A DNA stretch of 64,000 nucleotides, taken from NCBI GenBank assembly GCA_964475205.1, contig CAYYVQ010000001.1:62001-126000 (forward strand), given 5' to 3'. Numbering within the stretch: position 1 is the first letter of the stretch; each line of letters opens with the position of its first letter. The DNA is from CAYSRM01 sp964475205. GTDB taxonomy: Bacteria > Verrucomicrobiota > Kiritimatiellia > UBA8416 > CAYSRM01. Made by a program: the position numbers and the translations under genes. Shown here in pieces: positions 17,746 to 26,517 of the stretch. The notes beneath the pieces are model-generated. The model saw only the letters and a program-made list of their open reading frames with translations. It did no database searches and was not told the DNA's origin.

Positions 17746-18041
17746 CTATCTGACAGAAAGCATGAATTCCATTGGCCACCCCTTATCAAGGCTTACTGTG
17801 ATATGGGAACCTTTGCCGCTTTGTTTGATCTTAACATCCTTATCGGTGGTAGAGTTTTTGGGCCGGATAGTGAAACATGGCCGCTTCCAGTTCACCTGTC
17901 CTGACTACCGTGCCGTCCCTGGATATAGGGCGACCTACAGTAAATGGACTTACGTAGACAGCATCCCGAGCGTGGCTCCTCCATAACCCATGTTGAGCCC
18001 ATGTCCGTGAAAATGGTAGGAATAGTCATCCTGGATTTGCG
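17746..18041 (-). pseudogene. Remnant of a polysaccharide-lyase/heparinase-like gene
   Basis: In a frame different from the overlapping decarboxylase-like gene, the minus strand reads DDYSYHFHGHGLNMGYG, close to the catalytic His/Tyr segment of PL8-type and heparinase-like polysaccharide lyases. It meets a TAA shortly after. About 60 bases further on a second open stretch, NWKRPCFTIRPKNSTTD..ITVSLDKGWPMEFMLSVR and a TAG at 17746-17748, looks like the beta-sandwich C-terminus of such an enzyme. The middle is missing. It is therefore a decayed lyase, consistent with the pectin/glycan theme of the region. The family call is tentative. Confidence 0.5.
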
Positions 18042-19009
18042 TTTTTTCCGTGTTCTTCGCTGAGTCGGACAAATTCCCCGCACATTGCGTCAACAGCTTC
18101 GCTGCTGTGACCTGCTCCCTTTGTGTCGCTATACCATTGCGCGATAAATCCGCCTTCGGGTCTGCCAAGCTCTGTTACAAGCCTGCGACAATAGGCGCGA
18201 ATGTCGTCGAGTGAACCATGGGCCATTGTGCCTTGTATGTCAACAGGACACCAGAATGTGATGCGCCCACCAAATTCTTTACCAAGGCGTTCCAGACCGA
18301 TGTTTTCCTGTTGATCCATCTGAATGACGTCGAGCCCGATTTCAATTAGGTCATCAAGTATCTGCGTGATATTGCCGCAGCTATGCAGAAATGTCTGTAA
18401 GCCGGCTTCATGCGCCGCGCGATACACGCGGGCATACCTTGGCTTCCATATTTTGCGCCATGAGTCCGGAGAAATCATGAGCCGATCCTGCAAACCCCAG
18501 TCATCACACCAGAAATAGCCGTCAAAGTCCTCTTTAGCGAAACGCTCGATGGCATAAAGATTCATATCGACCAATATATCAATTAGCCTGCAAAGCTCGC
18601 TTTCAGCGGTATAAATATCGACCCAGGTATTCTCGAGCCCGCGCAGAAAATGAACGCGCTCGTACAGGGAAATGCCGCCGGCAAGAAGAAATTTCTCGCC
18701 CGCTCGTTCTCTGGTTCCTTTTACAGACTCCCATCTCTGCGATTCAAGTATATCAGGAATACTCAATGAATCCAACTCGGACCAATCCTTTATAACAGGC
18801 TGTTTGACTTCGCCGATATTCGATATGCCCATATTTTTCCAAAGGCAACCCCATTCATCACGGCCGCTTGAAGGACGCGCGTCCGGTGATGGATTCATTC
18901 GGACTGTCATTAAATCCGAACCATATTCAGGAGCAAGCGAGTAGGGGATGCGGTCGGCGCCCTCAAATCTTATTGTTTTTCTTACGACATCACGCGGGGT
19001 CATTGACAT
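18026..19009 (-). CDS. Uroporphyrinogen decarboxylase-like (URO-D/MtaA superfamily) protein
   Basis: A 327-residue cytoplasmic protein of the URO-D superfamily, a TIM barrel whose members decarboxylate uroporphyrinogen or transfer methyl groups from corrinoids. Visible segments: TPRDVVRKTIRFEGADRIPY at the N-terminus, SCGNITQILDDLIEIG (about residue 225) and DVIQMDQQENIGLERL. The haem-pathway enzymes carry an N-terminal Arg/Asp substrate cluster that is not evident here, and no haem gene is near. Members like this are common in PVC genomes within sugar-use loci and are of unknown reaction. The C-terminus (HGKNANPG) overlaps a lyase remnant read in another frame, so the 3' end may be altered. 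Confidence 0.75.
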   Translation of the reverse strand: MSMTPRDVVRKTIRFEGADRIPYSLAPEYGSDLMTVRMNPSPDARPSSGRDEWGCLWKNMGISNIGEVKQPVIKDWSELDSLSIPDILESQRWESVKGTRERAGEKFLLAGGISLYERVHFLRGLENTWVDIYTAESELCRLIDILVDMNLYAIERFAKEDFDGYFWCDDWGLQDRLMISPDSWRKIWKPRYARVYRAAHEAGLQTFLHSCGNITQILDDLIEIGLDVIQMDQQENIGLERLGKEFGGRITFWCPVDIQGTMAHGSLDDIRAYCRRLVTELGRPEGGFIAQWYSDTKGAGHSSEAVDAMCGEFVRLSEEHGKNANPG

Positions 19010-19040
19010 CTTTTCTCTCTTTCGTTCTTAAGCCGGGTTT

Positions 19041-19069
19041 ATTTTATATGGAGCGTTGTAACTACTCAA
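19041..19069 (-). promoter_or_regulatory. Likely sigma-70-type promoter for the URO-D-like gene
   Basis: On the minus strand TTGAGT (19064-19069) and TAAAAT (19041-19046) are separated by 17 bases. The predicted start of transcription is about 25 bases before the ATG at 19009, with the purine-rich GAAAGAGAGAAAAG between them. Confidence 0.45.
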
Positions 19070-19204
19070 GTAGCCACACCATGGCGCTACCACTGGAATA
19101 ATCGTAGTCTATCCCCTCCGTGCGCAACAGAAAAAACACGGATTTTCTGCTGAACTCGGAGCGCGTGATCTTCTAAGCTTCTGACAATGGAACAGGCTAT
19201 GGTC

Positions 19205-19292
19205 ATTCAGTCTATATCCGGCATTCAAAATGCAGCAAGCGGCGTAAGTCCTGCAGTTACAGCAAAATTAGCAACTGCCGAATTTAGGTTCA
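19205..19292. repeat. Family-3 repeat, short copy
   Basis: The left part ATTCAGTCTATATCCGGCAT runs on through AAAATGCAGCAAGCGGCG, and the right part ends in CAACTGCCGAATTTAGGTTC. Both parts are nearly identical to the ends of the longer copy at 48417-48659, with the centre deleted. The two ends are imperfect inverted copies around CCTATATCCGGCA and TGCCGAATTTAGG. No coding potential. Confidence 0.75.
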
Positions 19293-19296
19293 GGGG

Positions 19297-19630
19297 CGGA
19301 AGATCACGGACGGCGAGATCGCCTTGATCCGCGACTGTCATGGGCGGTTCCTTGCCTGCGCGCTGTCTGGTTCGGCGGCAACCCCTTCGTACCGGCGTTT
19401 GATACATCGTAGCCACGCCGCAGTCTCGCCGATCCGTTCACCTGTTTCCAACTTGACGCCATCATGTTGATCGTGTTATAAGACTAAGAGTAATAAGTCA
19501 CCGTTCACGTTAAACTCCGGTGGATAGAGGCGTGCCTGGTGAGTATTTACGACCCCTGTCAAACACCTTTATATATTTTCATGCGTTGACTTTTGAAAGA
19601 TATAGAAAAATTTCTCTTTTAATACACTTA
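19297..19630. other. Gene-free stretch with possible decayed coding traces
   Basis: Between the family-3 and family-2 repeats no intact gene is seen. On the minus strand short open pieces such as KLETGERIGETAAWLRCIKR could be remains of a protein, but stops and frame changes prevent any assignment. The right half is AT-rich. Confidence 0.3.
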
Positions 19631-19805
19631 GCCTGATCTATTCATCAACTTCGTAATGAGAGTGCGCAGGTTGCTTTAGATCAATGGCTTTGCGCAGATA
19701 GCCGGGTGAAGGCGTATGAACATACGTCAAGATCGGCTGGCCAGCAAAGTCGTTGAGATGAAGTGACATGCACACTCGTAATAGATTTTTATGAATAGAT
19801 CAGGT
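19631..19805. repeat. Family-2 MITE-like element, copy 2 (complete)
   Basis: Nearly identical to copy 1 at 10883-11060 over its whole length (GCCTGATCTATTCATCAACT at the left, ATGAATAGATCAGGT at the right). It is flanked by TA at 19629-19630 and 19806-19807. The last base of the right end is T instead of C. It is non-coding and lies directly 5' of the Kelch remnant. Confidence 0.9.
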
Positions 19806-19835
19806 TAGGTAGTGTCAAAAGTTTAATGAAAAGTA

Positions 19836-20446
19836 ATGAAAGCTGTGTGTGGGTGTATCGAGGAACACAAAAAGACAGTCGAAAAGGCGAAGAAAGAAGG
19901 CAATCCGCTGCCCTGGGCCGGAAAGGGGAAAAGCCCTTACATCTATAATACACGGACCGGCCGGTTCGAGCGCTACCGCACCGAACATCATGGTTCACCG
20001 GGCGGTTACGGAACCCAGTTAACTTATGTGCCGAGCGTGAAAAAGGCTTTCGGGTACAAGAATAAAACCGGGCGCGCCGCATGGTACAATCCTGACACCC
20101 ATGACTGGGAACATATTAAGAAGAAAGGCAATATCCCGCCCTTTCATATTGACCAGCAGGTGTGCTACGACAGCAAGCGCGACCGTCTTTATATTGCCGG
20201 CGGCGGCTATCCGCATATAGATATAAAGCCCGGCGACAGCGCGCTAAGGAAAAGGCCATCTTTGCCTACCATCCCGAGACGAATGAATGGGAAGTGGTTG
20301 CAGAGAATGTGCCCGAGATGAAGCGAGGGAGGTATGCTCAGTGGACCGGGCATTACAACCCGACATTAAATGCCTTCCTGCTGCATGCCGCGGACGACAG
20401 CCAGAGTAACGGAACAATGCTTGCCTACAGGTACAAGCGAAAGTAG
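19836..20446 (+). pseudogene. 5'-truncated, frameshifted Kelch protein gene
   Basis: The first frame reads CIEEHKKTVEKAKKEGNPLP, KSPYIYNTRTGRFERYR, DRLYIAGGGYPHIDIKPGDS; after a one-base frameshift near 20245 it continues as KEKAIFAYHPETNEWEVV and LAYRYKRK, ending at TAG 20444-20446. These are Kelch-type blades like those of 12875-13981. There is no signal peptide: the 5' end is replaced by the 46-base sequence 19809-19854 that also precedes the four-helix-bundle remnant at 12464. A complete and a half family-2 element bracket the remnant (19631-19805 and 20532-20607). Confidence 0.75.
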
Positions 20447-20531
20447 TCTTTGGAGAGAAGCTGATTTTATCAGCTTTCTATGGGTGGGGCGTGTTGCCCA
20501 AATCTCACGAACCGTGTTGCTGTTGATTTTG

Positions 20532-20607
20532 CCCGGCTATCTGCGCAAAGCCATTGATCTAAAGTAACCTGCGCACTCTCATTACGAAGTTGATGAATAG
20601 ATCAGGT
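20532..20607. repeat. Family-2 MITE-like element, half copy in inverse orientation
   Basis: Reverse complement of the left half of copies 1 and 2, ending in TTGATGAATAGATCAGGT followed by TA at 20608-20609. The other half is missing. Together with copy 2 it frames the Kelch remnant. Confidence 0.85.
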
Positions 20608-20715
20608 TAAACATATTTGCTTACAATTTCACTTGCATCAAGTTATGCTATAGTATAAAAAAATTGCTTTAAACAGGAATATCTCGCTTATTTACTATAT
20701 CGAAAGGAAAGAAGT

Positions 20716-21972
20716 ATGACGGAGAGCAGAATGGGAATCAGGAAATTAAACGTGGCTTTTTGTTCGATCATTTCAGCCGGAGCGCTGTGCGCGAATTTGT
20801 GCTACGCTGCAGGTGAGCCCGAATCAGGCGGAGAATTGGGCAGGAAAGTAACAGTTGTTAAACACGACATACAGACTATTGTACGAAGCTCGATAGATTT
20901 TGTTTACGAGCGGCCGGATCAGAAGGATCTTGTTGAATTCAGGAAGAAGGCCAAACTTGACGAGGTGATAGGGGAGGGCGGCGATTTTGAAAAGCTCGTA
21001 AGACTGATGGATTGGGTCGGAAGCTTGCATAATGATCGCAAGACAAAGGCGCAGCGAGCTGAGGACGGACATTATCTGTGGGGCGTTGATTCCCTTGTGA
21101 GCTGGGATAATTCAGGCAAGGCTGTTGTGAGCGGGCATTGCATGAGCTATTCGGCTGTCATGATTGACGCATGCACCGCGCTTGGTTTTAAAGCCCGCCA
21201 TTTTGCCGTAGAGGGTTTCAGAGATATGTGCCATGAGGTTGTGGAAGTATGGGTTCCGTCCATGGGCAAGTGGGTTTATTTTGATCCGTCGCTCACGCAA
21301 TACTATAAAGATCTTGAAACTGGAGAGCCGCTGAATATGCTTGAAATGCATCGCATTGTAGTTAAGCATTTTCTGCCTGAAGGGAAAAAGATGTCCTGGT
21401 TCAGTAAACGCAAGAACCCTGCCACGCGAGATGTTGTGCGCCGGGTTGGCGGGCAGAAGCCGATTGCTGTCAGGCAGGGCAAATGGCATTACGGGAAACC
21501 TGTGGAAGAGGACTACGATTGGGGCTGGCGTCATGGTTATCTGGCGGCAGGTTTTCTCCAAATGACTCCAAGAAACGATTTCAACTCGAATCCCGACGCA
21601 AACCCGCGGGCTTTCGGGCACAGACCCGGCTATGCGGACTATCCTTTCTGGGTTGATCAAAAAACGCCTGCGCGCAAGGGTTCAAGCAATACAATCAGCG
21701 AGGAAAGCGACTTTTACTGGACATTAGATCAGGCCGCTTTTGAAATTGAGGCGGTGAAAGGACAGGCCGGGGTTCTGAATCTGAAGCTTGAGAACAGTAT
21801 GCCCTTTTTCAGCCATTATGAAGTTACAGTCAATAAAAATACCGCCAAAGTGAAAGATAGCAGCTTTGAATGTAAGCTCGGTCCGGAAGAAAATGCTATA
21901 GAGGTAGTTCCTGTTGACATTTTCGGACAGCGCGGCGCCGGCAGCTCGGCAGTGGTCTACAACGACGCTTAA
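20716..21972 (+). CDS. Secreted transglutaminase-like protein
   Basis: A 418-residue protein with a signal peptide within about residues 1-32 (AFCSIISAGALCANLCYA). The transglutaminase-like core has its triad in order: Cys142 in SGHCMSYS, His173 in MCHEVVEVWV, Asp190 in WVYFDPS. Bacterial members of this fold act as cysteine proteases, amidases or cross-linkers. The C-terminal 100 residues are beta-rich (MPFFSHYEVTVN), a domain shared with the neighbour 22072-23256, whose MAPFFSHYEIRVDG matches it. A GGAAAG site lies before the ATG. The TAA stop is followed at once by a family-1 repeat end, which may have supplied it. Confidence 0.8.
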   Translation: MTESRMGIRKLNVAFCSIISAGALCANLCYAAGEPESGGELGRKVTVVKHDIQTIVRSSIDFVYERPDQKDLVEFRKKAKLDEVIGEGGDFEKLVRLMDWVGSLHNDRKTKAQRAEDGHYLWGVDSLVSWDNSGKAVVSGHCMSYSAVMIDACTALGFKARHFAVEGFRDMCHEVVEVWVPSMGKWVYFDPSLTQYYKDLETGEPLNMLEMHRIVVKHFLPEGKKMSWFSKRKNPATRDVVRRVGGQKPIAVRQGKWHYGKPVEEDYDWGWRHGYLAAGFLQMTPRNDFNSNPDANPRAFGHRPGYADYPFWVDQKTPARKGSSNTISEESDFYWTLDQAAFEIEAVKGQAGVLNLKLENSMPFFSHYEVTVNKNTAKVKDSSFECKLGPEENAIEVVPVDIFGQRGAGSSAVVYNDA

Positions 21973-22000
21973 CCCGCATATCTCACGAAATTTCGTAGCG
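21973..22000. repeat. Family-1 repeat end (partial copy D)
   Basis: CCCGCATATCTCACGAAATT then TCGTAG, matching the ends of copies A (right side, inverted) and B (left side). No second end is found before the next gene, so the element is truncated or decayed. It directly follows the TAA of the transglutaminase-like gene. Confidence 0.7.
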
Positions 22001-22071
22001 ATAGAACAGAACCCGCAGATTACCTATTCTCATTAAAGAATTATGTAAAGTGGCGCGTTACGGGATTCGCA

Positions 22072-23256
22072 TCAGGGCCAAGTCGGTTTTGCGGTCTTGT
22101 CGTGTTCCACATTCAATTCCATTGAATAAGCAGGCCCTCGTCGGCCTGCAACGTTTACCGTACGAGCCTCAAACCGGCACGTGCCGGTATGCAACCGCCA
22201 GGGATACTCCAGTCCGTCAAGGCGTTCCGGTTCGCCTCCGTCCACGCGGATTTCATAATGGCTGAAGAACGGGGCCATTGGCGTATCCAAACGAACGCGG
22301 CAATAGTAAGGTATCTTGTGCGGTGGATTAATTTTAAAAAAGGCGGCGTTTACATCAGGATACGCATCAGCATAATCCTCTGTTATCATCATTGTGCCAT
22401 CGCTGTAACCGATTTTTTCGAATGAATTGGGTGGTGTTCCCTGGGTCCATCTTTGTTTCTTGCGAGCTTCATCCACAAGCAACACAGACAAAGCTTTTGA
22501 TCCGCGCCCATCGAGGCGGAATACATCATTGCGACATTCAATCAGATGCCAGAAAAGTGTTCGGGATTCATGATCTTCGGGTTTGCCTTTGCGAGCCCGG
22601 TCCATCGGACGCCTTTCGATACCTGTTACCGGCTGAATACCTTCGCCGCGAGCTGTCTGCCAGCGCTTGCCGACTTCTTCAGTGCTCATGGGCACACCCT
22701 CGTATTCAAAATGATGATCGTAATTAGGATCCATGTGCACCCATTTCCTGAAACGATCTACCCACACATCCACAACTCCGTGATGCGTTCCCTTTTCGTC
22801 AGGCATATGTTCGCAATCAATCGACTGTTTTCTTACAGGTAAACCGCAGGCGGTGCCGGCTGCAACCATGACCATCGAAAAATAGCTGCACCAGAAAGTT
22901 CCGCCAACACGTGAGGCTTCCAGTAAAGCGAAAGGGTCCAATTTACTGAAAGGCTCCACGCCGCCGGGAAAACTGGAATGGGTATCGTTAATCATATGCG
23001 TGAATACCCAGTGTCGAATACGCAATGCTGCGTCCCAATCATCCTCTGCGCCTTCCAATATCTGGTCAAGGCGGTATTTTTCGCGAAACTCCGCGGCTCT
23101 ACGGTTGTCATAATCAGACCAGATAAATGGATAGCGACTGACTGCCGGCTCCGGGTTGTCGTATTGGCTTATCTCGATTTTCCAGCCATGTCTGGCTTCG
23201 ATTTCCTGCCAGACTTCGTCAAAAGGGCGGCTTTTATCTGCGGTTATATCATTCAT
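22072..23256 (-). CDS. Transglutaminase-like protein, probably cytoplasmic
   Basis: A 394-residue paralogue of the gene at 20716-21972, in convergent orientation, but without a signal peptide (starts MNDITADKSRPFDEVWQEIE). The triad is complete: Cys123 in TFWCSYFS, His159 in THHGVVDVWV, Asp176 in KWVHMDPN. The C-terminal domain (RVRLDTPMAPFFSHYEIRVD) is shared with the secreted copy. The substrate is unknown. The next gene upstream on the same strand is a sugar isomerase-like gene, 90 bases away, and the two may be cotranscribed. Confidence 0.75.
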   Translation of the reverse strand: MNDITADKSRPFDEVWQEIEARHGWKIEISQYDNPEPAVSRYPFIWSDYDNRRAAEFREKYRLDQILEGAEDDWDAALRIRHWVFTHMINDTHSSFPGGVEPFSKLDPFALLEASRVGGTFWCSYFSMVMVAAGTACGLPVRKQSIDCEHMPDEKGTHHGVVDVWVDRFRKWVHMDPNYDHHFEYEGVPMSTEEVGKRWQTARGEGIQPVTGIERRPMDRARKGKPEDHESRTLFWHLIECRNDVFRLDGRGSKALSVLLVDEARKKQRWTQGTPPNSFEKIGYSDGTMMITEDYADAYPDVNAAFFKINPPHKIPYYCRVRLDTPMAPFFSHYEIRVDGGEPERLDGLEYPWRLHTGTCRFEARTVNVAGRRGPAYSMELNVEHDKTAKPTWP

Positions 23257-23346
23257 TTATGAGCTTGCTCCTTACGCGTGTCAGTTTGTTCAGTTCTCTG
23301 CTGCGCCAGCAGAACCTGAGCATTATAGAAGGTGTATTTTCTTAGG

Positions 23347-24123
23347 CTATATTCTGTTGGCGCCAAGTTCAACCAGTTTTTTGTAGGAAATGTCCATGGA
23401 TTCAAAGATATCCCTGTCTCTAAATGGACGGTCCTGCTCGACAACGTACCAGCGGACACCGGTCTGCCTTAATGCTTCCATTATTGGCTCCCATTCCAGA
23501 TTGCCTTGTCCTATTTCGCAGAAGACCGGCTCGCCGTCAACAATTGCATAATCTTTCAGGTGTACTACAGGCATTCTTCCTGCAACCCTTTTTATCCATG
23601 TCACTGGGTTGCCACCGCCTCGCTGAACCCAGTGTACGTCTATTTCGGCACAAAGCTTTGTGGTATTGTCGTATATATCTTCGATAAGAGGCTTTTTATT
23701 GAACTTTTCGAATTCCCTGTGGTGATTATGGAATCCAAAGCTGATACCATGTTCGTCGAACCGGAGGCTGATTTCTTCCAGTATGCCCGGCAGCTCCGCT
23801 GCTCCCTCCGGATTCAGTAGATGCTTACCGGGGCTGCCAAGCGCAGCAAATGTACAGCCATAGGTTTTGAGCTTGCTCACAATTTTGTCGAAATTGTTGC
23901 GGCAATTGTCCAGGTTTTCGTGGGTGGCGCAACAGAACATATCGTGATTATCAAGAAGCTGCCTTACCTCTGAAGGTTCATATTCAGGAATTGCCGAAAT
24001 CTGCACCGCGCGGTAGCCTATCTCCTTCAGACGTCCCAGTGTCTTATCCAGGTCTTCAATTGTCTTGCAGCGCTTGTTGACATTGAAAAGCGTAACAGCA
24101 ATTCTTGTATCAGGTTCTTTCAT
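23347..24123 (-). CDS. Sugar phosphate isomerase/epimerase-like protein
   Basis: A 258-residue TIM-barrel protein of the xylose isomerase-like (AP endonuclease 2) superfamily. Metal-ligand segments are in the usual order: ISFGFHNHHREF (His), LCAEIDVHWV (Asp/His), MPVVHLKDY (His) and RWYVVEQDRP (Glu). Such proteins isomerise or epimerise sugars and inositols, or act as oxidoreductase partners in oligosaccharide use. The substrate cannot be told. It is cytoplasmic (no signal peptide). It probably belongs to the same transcript as the transglutaminase-like gene downstream and closes the accessory region. Confidence 0.85.
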   Translation of the reverse strand: MKEPDTRIAVTLFNVNKRCKTIEDLDKTLGRLKEIGYRAVQISAIPEYEPSEVRQLLDNHDMFCCATHENLDNCRNNFDKIVSKLKTYGCTFAALGSPGKHLLNPEGAAELPGILEEISLRFDEHGISFGFHNHHREFEKFNKKPLIEDIYDNTTKLCAEIDVHWVQRGGGNPVTWIKRVAGRMPVVHLKDYAIVDGEPVFCEIGQGNLEWEPIMEALRQTGVRWYVVEQDRPFRDRDIFESMDISYKKLVELGANRI

Positions 24124-24227
24124 ACAGTTTCTCCTTTATTTTTAGCTTGCAACAGATATGCAGTGGGGTCAATACTAACGCGCCTGTGACTAATAAATCA
24201 ATATAACTCAGTGAGGTCTAAGAGAAA

Positions 24228-24425
24228 ATGGGTACAAATAGAACATTAAATAAGATGTCCAAGACACGACCGCGGAAGTCAGTCTCTGAAAGACGGCACC
24301 GCCTGAAAGTTCAGAAAAGAAGGCTTGTTGACCTTGGAATGGACAGCGAAAAGGTAGAAAAGCTAACGCTAAAGGAAACACGCGAGCTTCTGAAACATCC
24401 AAAGAAAGTTCAAGCGGCAAGCTAG
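24228..24425 (+). CDS. Small basic conserved-looking protein of unknown function
   Basis: A 65-residue, Lys/Arg-rich protein (KTRPRKSVSERRHRLKVQKR, then RRLVDLGMDSEKVEKLTLKE), mostly helical, with no signal peptide or membrane segment. A second ATG at 24255 gives a more compact version of 56 residues. The charge suggests nucleic-acid binding. It is kept as a gene because it fits neatly between two oppositely oriented genes, has ordinary codon use and a purine-rich site (AAGAGAAA) before the first ATG. It ends 15 bases from the stop of the convergent helicase gene. Confidence 0.55.
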   Translation: MGTNRTLNKMSKTRPRKSVSERRHRLKVQKRRLVDLGMDSEKVEKLTLKETRELLKHPKKVQAAS

Positions 24426-24440
24426 CCATAGGTATCTGCT

Positions 24441-26474
24441 TCAGTCCCACATTTCACGTATAATACCAGTGACATCATCCTGTATTCTCGTGTGAACCGG
24501 AGCGTCGTCAGGGGAATCCTGCGCAATATTTTCCCTTTCCATCGAGTCAATTACGTCATCGGTAAAGAAACGCGAAAGCTGCGCGTAGCTGTGGTGGTCT
24601 GTAAACCTGCGCTTCTTGTGATAGTACCGGAACGGCCATGTGACGTAAAGGAAGTCTCTGGGGCGGGTCATTGCAACATAGGCAAGGCGCATCTCCTCTT
24701 CGATTTCCTCCGCCTTGTCAGTGGACATGTCGCTGGGCAGACAACCGTCTGCTGCATGGATAAGGTAAACAACATCCCATTCGCAGCCTTTTGCTGAATG
24801 TATTGTTGAAAGAACCAGCCAATCTTCGTCTTTGGACGGAGGTCCGGCGAGATCACCGGTTGAATCAGGGGGATCAAGCTGGAGGTCTGTCAGAAACTTC
24901 CGCCTTGAACGATACCCCGAGGCTATGTTTTCAAGGTTCTGGATGTCTTTCTGCCTAACCCCCGCGTTTTCATAGTTTTTCTTCAGCAGTGGAGTGTAAA
25001 AGCTGCTTATAAGTTCAACCTGGGCCTCTGGTTTAGTATTCCCAATGACATTCAGGTTTTCCATTAGATGTGCAAGGGATGTCAGCATCCCGCCGCTTGC
25101 TGCAGGCGCCTTGTAGCTGGAAAGTCCCTGGCTGGCTTCATATCCGCTTTCCTCAATTCGCTGCACTATTTTGGATGCAGTAGCTGGCCCGACACCGTCA
25201 AACAACTGCAGCACTCGAAACCAGGCAATCTCGTCCCTGGGATTCTCGGCAATCCTTAAAAACGAGATCACATCCTTTACATGGGCGGCTTCAATGAAAC
25301 GAAGTCCTCCGTATTTATGAAAAGGAATGTTTCTGCGGGTCAACTCCACTTCCAGCGAATCTGACAGGTAACCTGTTCTGAACAAGACAGCCTGCTGCTT
25401 AAGGGGAATACCTTCTTCGTAATGTTCGAGAATGCGGTCAATCAGGTAATCGTTCTGCTGGCGTTCGTCCTTACAGGTAGTAAGCCTGGGCTTACGGCCT
25501 GCTTCCCGGTTCGACCAGAGATCCTTGGTATATCTCTCGCTGGCGCCCTGAATAAGCCGGTTAGTGGTTTCCAGTATAGATTGAACGGAGCGATAGTTCT
25601 GCTCAAGGGTAATGGTTGTCGCCCCGGGAAACATTTTCGGAAAGTCGAGCATGTTTCGAACTGTGGCCGCTCTGAAACTGTAAATGCTCTGCGCGTCGTC
25701 GCCTACCACGGTAATATTTCTGTTTTCAGCACGAATGTTGCGCAGGATTTCAGCCTGTATACTGTTCGTGTCCTGGTACTCGTCTACAAGAACATGGTCA
25801 AACCGGCGTTCCATATGCTCCTGAATCTCAGGATTCGCGGAAATCTTTGCCCAGTACAAAAGCAGGTCGTCATAATCGAGAACATGACGTTCCTGCTTTT
25901 TGATGACATAATTACGGAACAGGACTTTAAGTTCCTCTTCCCATTCTTCGCACCATGGAAAATGCTGTTTCAGGACTTTGCCCGGAGAGTCCTTTGAATT
26001 GACGCACCTGGAGTATACCGCAAGGCAGGTCTGTTTTCGCGGGAAGCGTTTTTCTTTCTTGTGCAGCCCCATTTCATGTCGAACCACATTTATCAGATCC
26101 TGTGAGTCAGACTGGTCCATCACCGTGAAATCCGGCCAGAGTCCCGCGCTTTTGGCGTAAATCCGCAGGAGCCGATTACCGGTGGAGTGAAATGTGCCGC
26201 CCCAGACTTTTCCTGCATCCCCGTCCATTACGGCAACAGATCCGGCGCGACGCAGCATTTCTTCTGCCGCACGTCGTGTAAAAGTGAGAAGTAGAATCCT
26301 CTCTGGCGCAACGCCTTGTGATATCAGGTAAGCTACCCTGTAGGCTAGGGTTCGGGTTTTACCGCTGCCGGCGCCTGCAACAACAATCAGGGGCCCTTCG
26401 CCGTGCATCACTGCGGCTCTTTGCTGAGAATTGAGGTCGCCTAACCATTCATTCTGTGTTAACTTGCCAGCCAT
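24441..26474 (-). CDS. UvrD/PcrA/Rep-family ATP-dependent DNA helicase
   Basis: A 677-residue superfamily 1A helicase that unwinds DNA 3' to 5' in repair or replication restart. Motifs in order: LNSQQRAAV (Q-motif, about residue 14), Walker A GAGSGKT (about 35-41), LTFTRRAAEEM (Ia), LVDEYQDTN (Walker B), VVGDDAQSIYSFR (III), LEQNYRS (IV), STIHSAKGCEWDVVYL (V) and RLAYVAMTRPRDFLYV (VI). At 677 residues it is close to Rep and shorter than the ATP-nuclease subunits; no nuclease domain is present. It cannot be assigned to uvrD, pcrA or rep with certainty. It is divergent from wzm across a 247-base gap holding two repeats. Confidence 0.95.
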   Translation of the reverse strand: MAGKLTQNEWLGDLNSQQRAAVMHGEGPLIVVAGAGSGKTRTLAYRVAYLISQGVAPERILLLTFTRRAAEEMLRRAGSVAVMDGDAGKVWGGTFHSTGNRLLRIYAKSAGLWPDFTVMDQSDSQDLINVVRHEMGLHKKEKRFPRKQTCLAVYSRCVNSKDSPGKVLKQHFPWCEEWEEELKVLFRNYVIKKQERHVLDYDDLLLYWAKISANPEIQEHMERRFDHVLVDEYQDTNSIQAEILRNIRAENRNITVVGDDAQSIYSFRAATVRNMLDFPKMFPGATTITLEQNYRSVQSILETTNRLIQGASERYTKDLWSNREAGRKPRLTTCKDERQQNDYLIDRILEHYEEGIPLKQQAVLFRTGYLSDSLEVELTRRNIPFHKYGGLRFIEAAHVKDVISFLRIAENPRDEIAWFRVLQLFDGVGPATASKIVQRIEESGYEASQGLSSYKAPAASGGMLTSLAHLMENLNVIGNTKPEAQVELISSFYTPLLKKNYENAGVRQKDIQNLENIASGYRSRRKFLTDLQLDPPDSTGDLAGPPSKDEDWLVLSTIHSAKGCEWDVVYLIHAADGCLPSDMSTDKAEEIEEEMRLAYVAMTRPRDFLYVTWPFRYYHKKRRFTDHHSYAQLSRFFTDDVIDSMERENIAQDSPDDAPVHTRIQDDVTGIIREMWD

Positions 26475-26517
26475 ATTTTGATTCTAACTTGGATTATTCA
26501 CAAGAAGCAAATATAAC

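Noticed and set aside
25422..25997. Plus-strand frame of 191 codons opposite the helicase gene
   Set aside because: Antisense to continuous helicase motifs; no independent evidence.
24228..26474. Small basic protein and helicase as a toxin-antitoxin or defence pair
   Set aside because: They are convergent, not cotranscribed, and neither resembles a known defence component.
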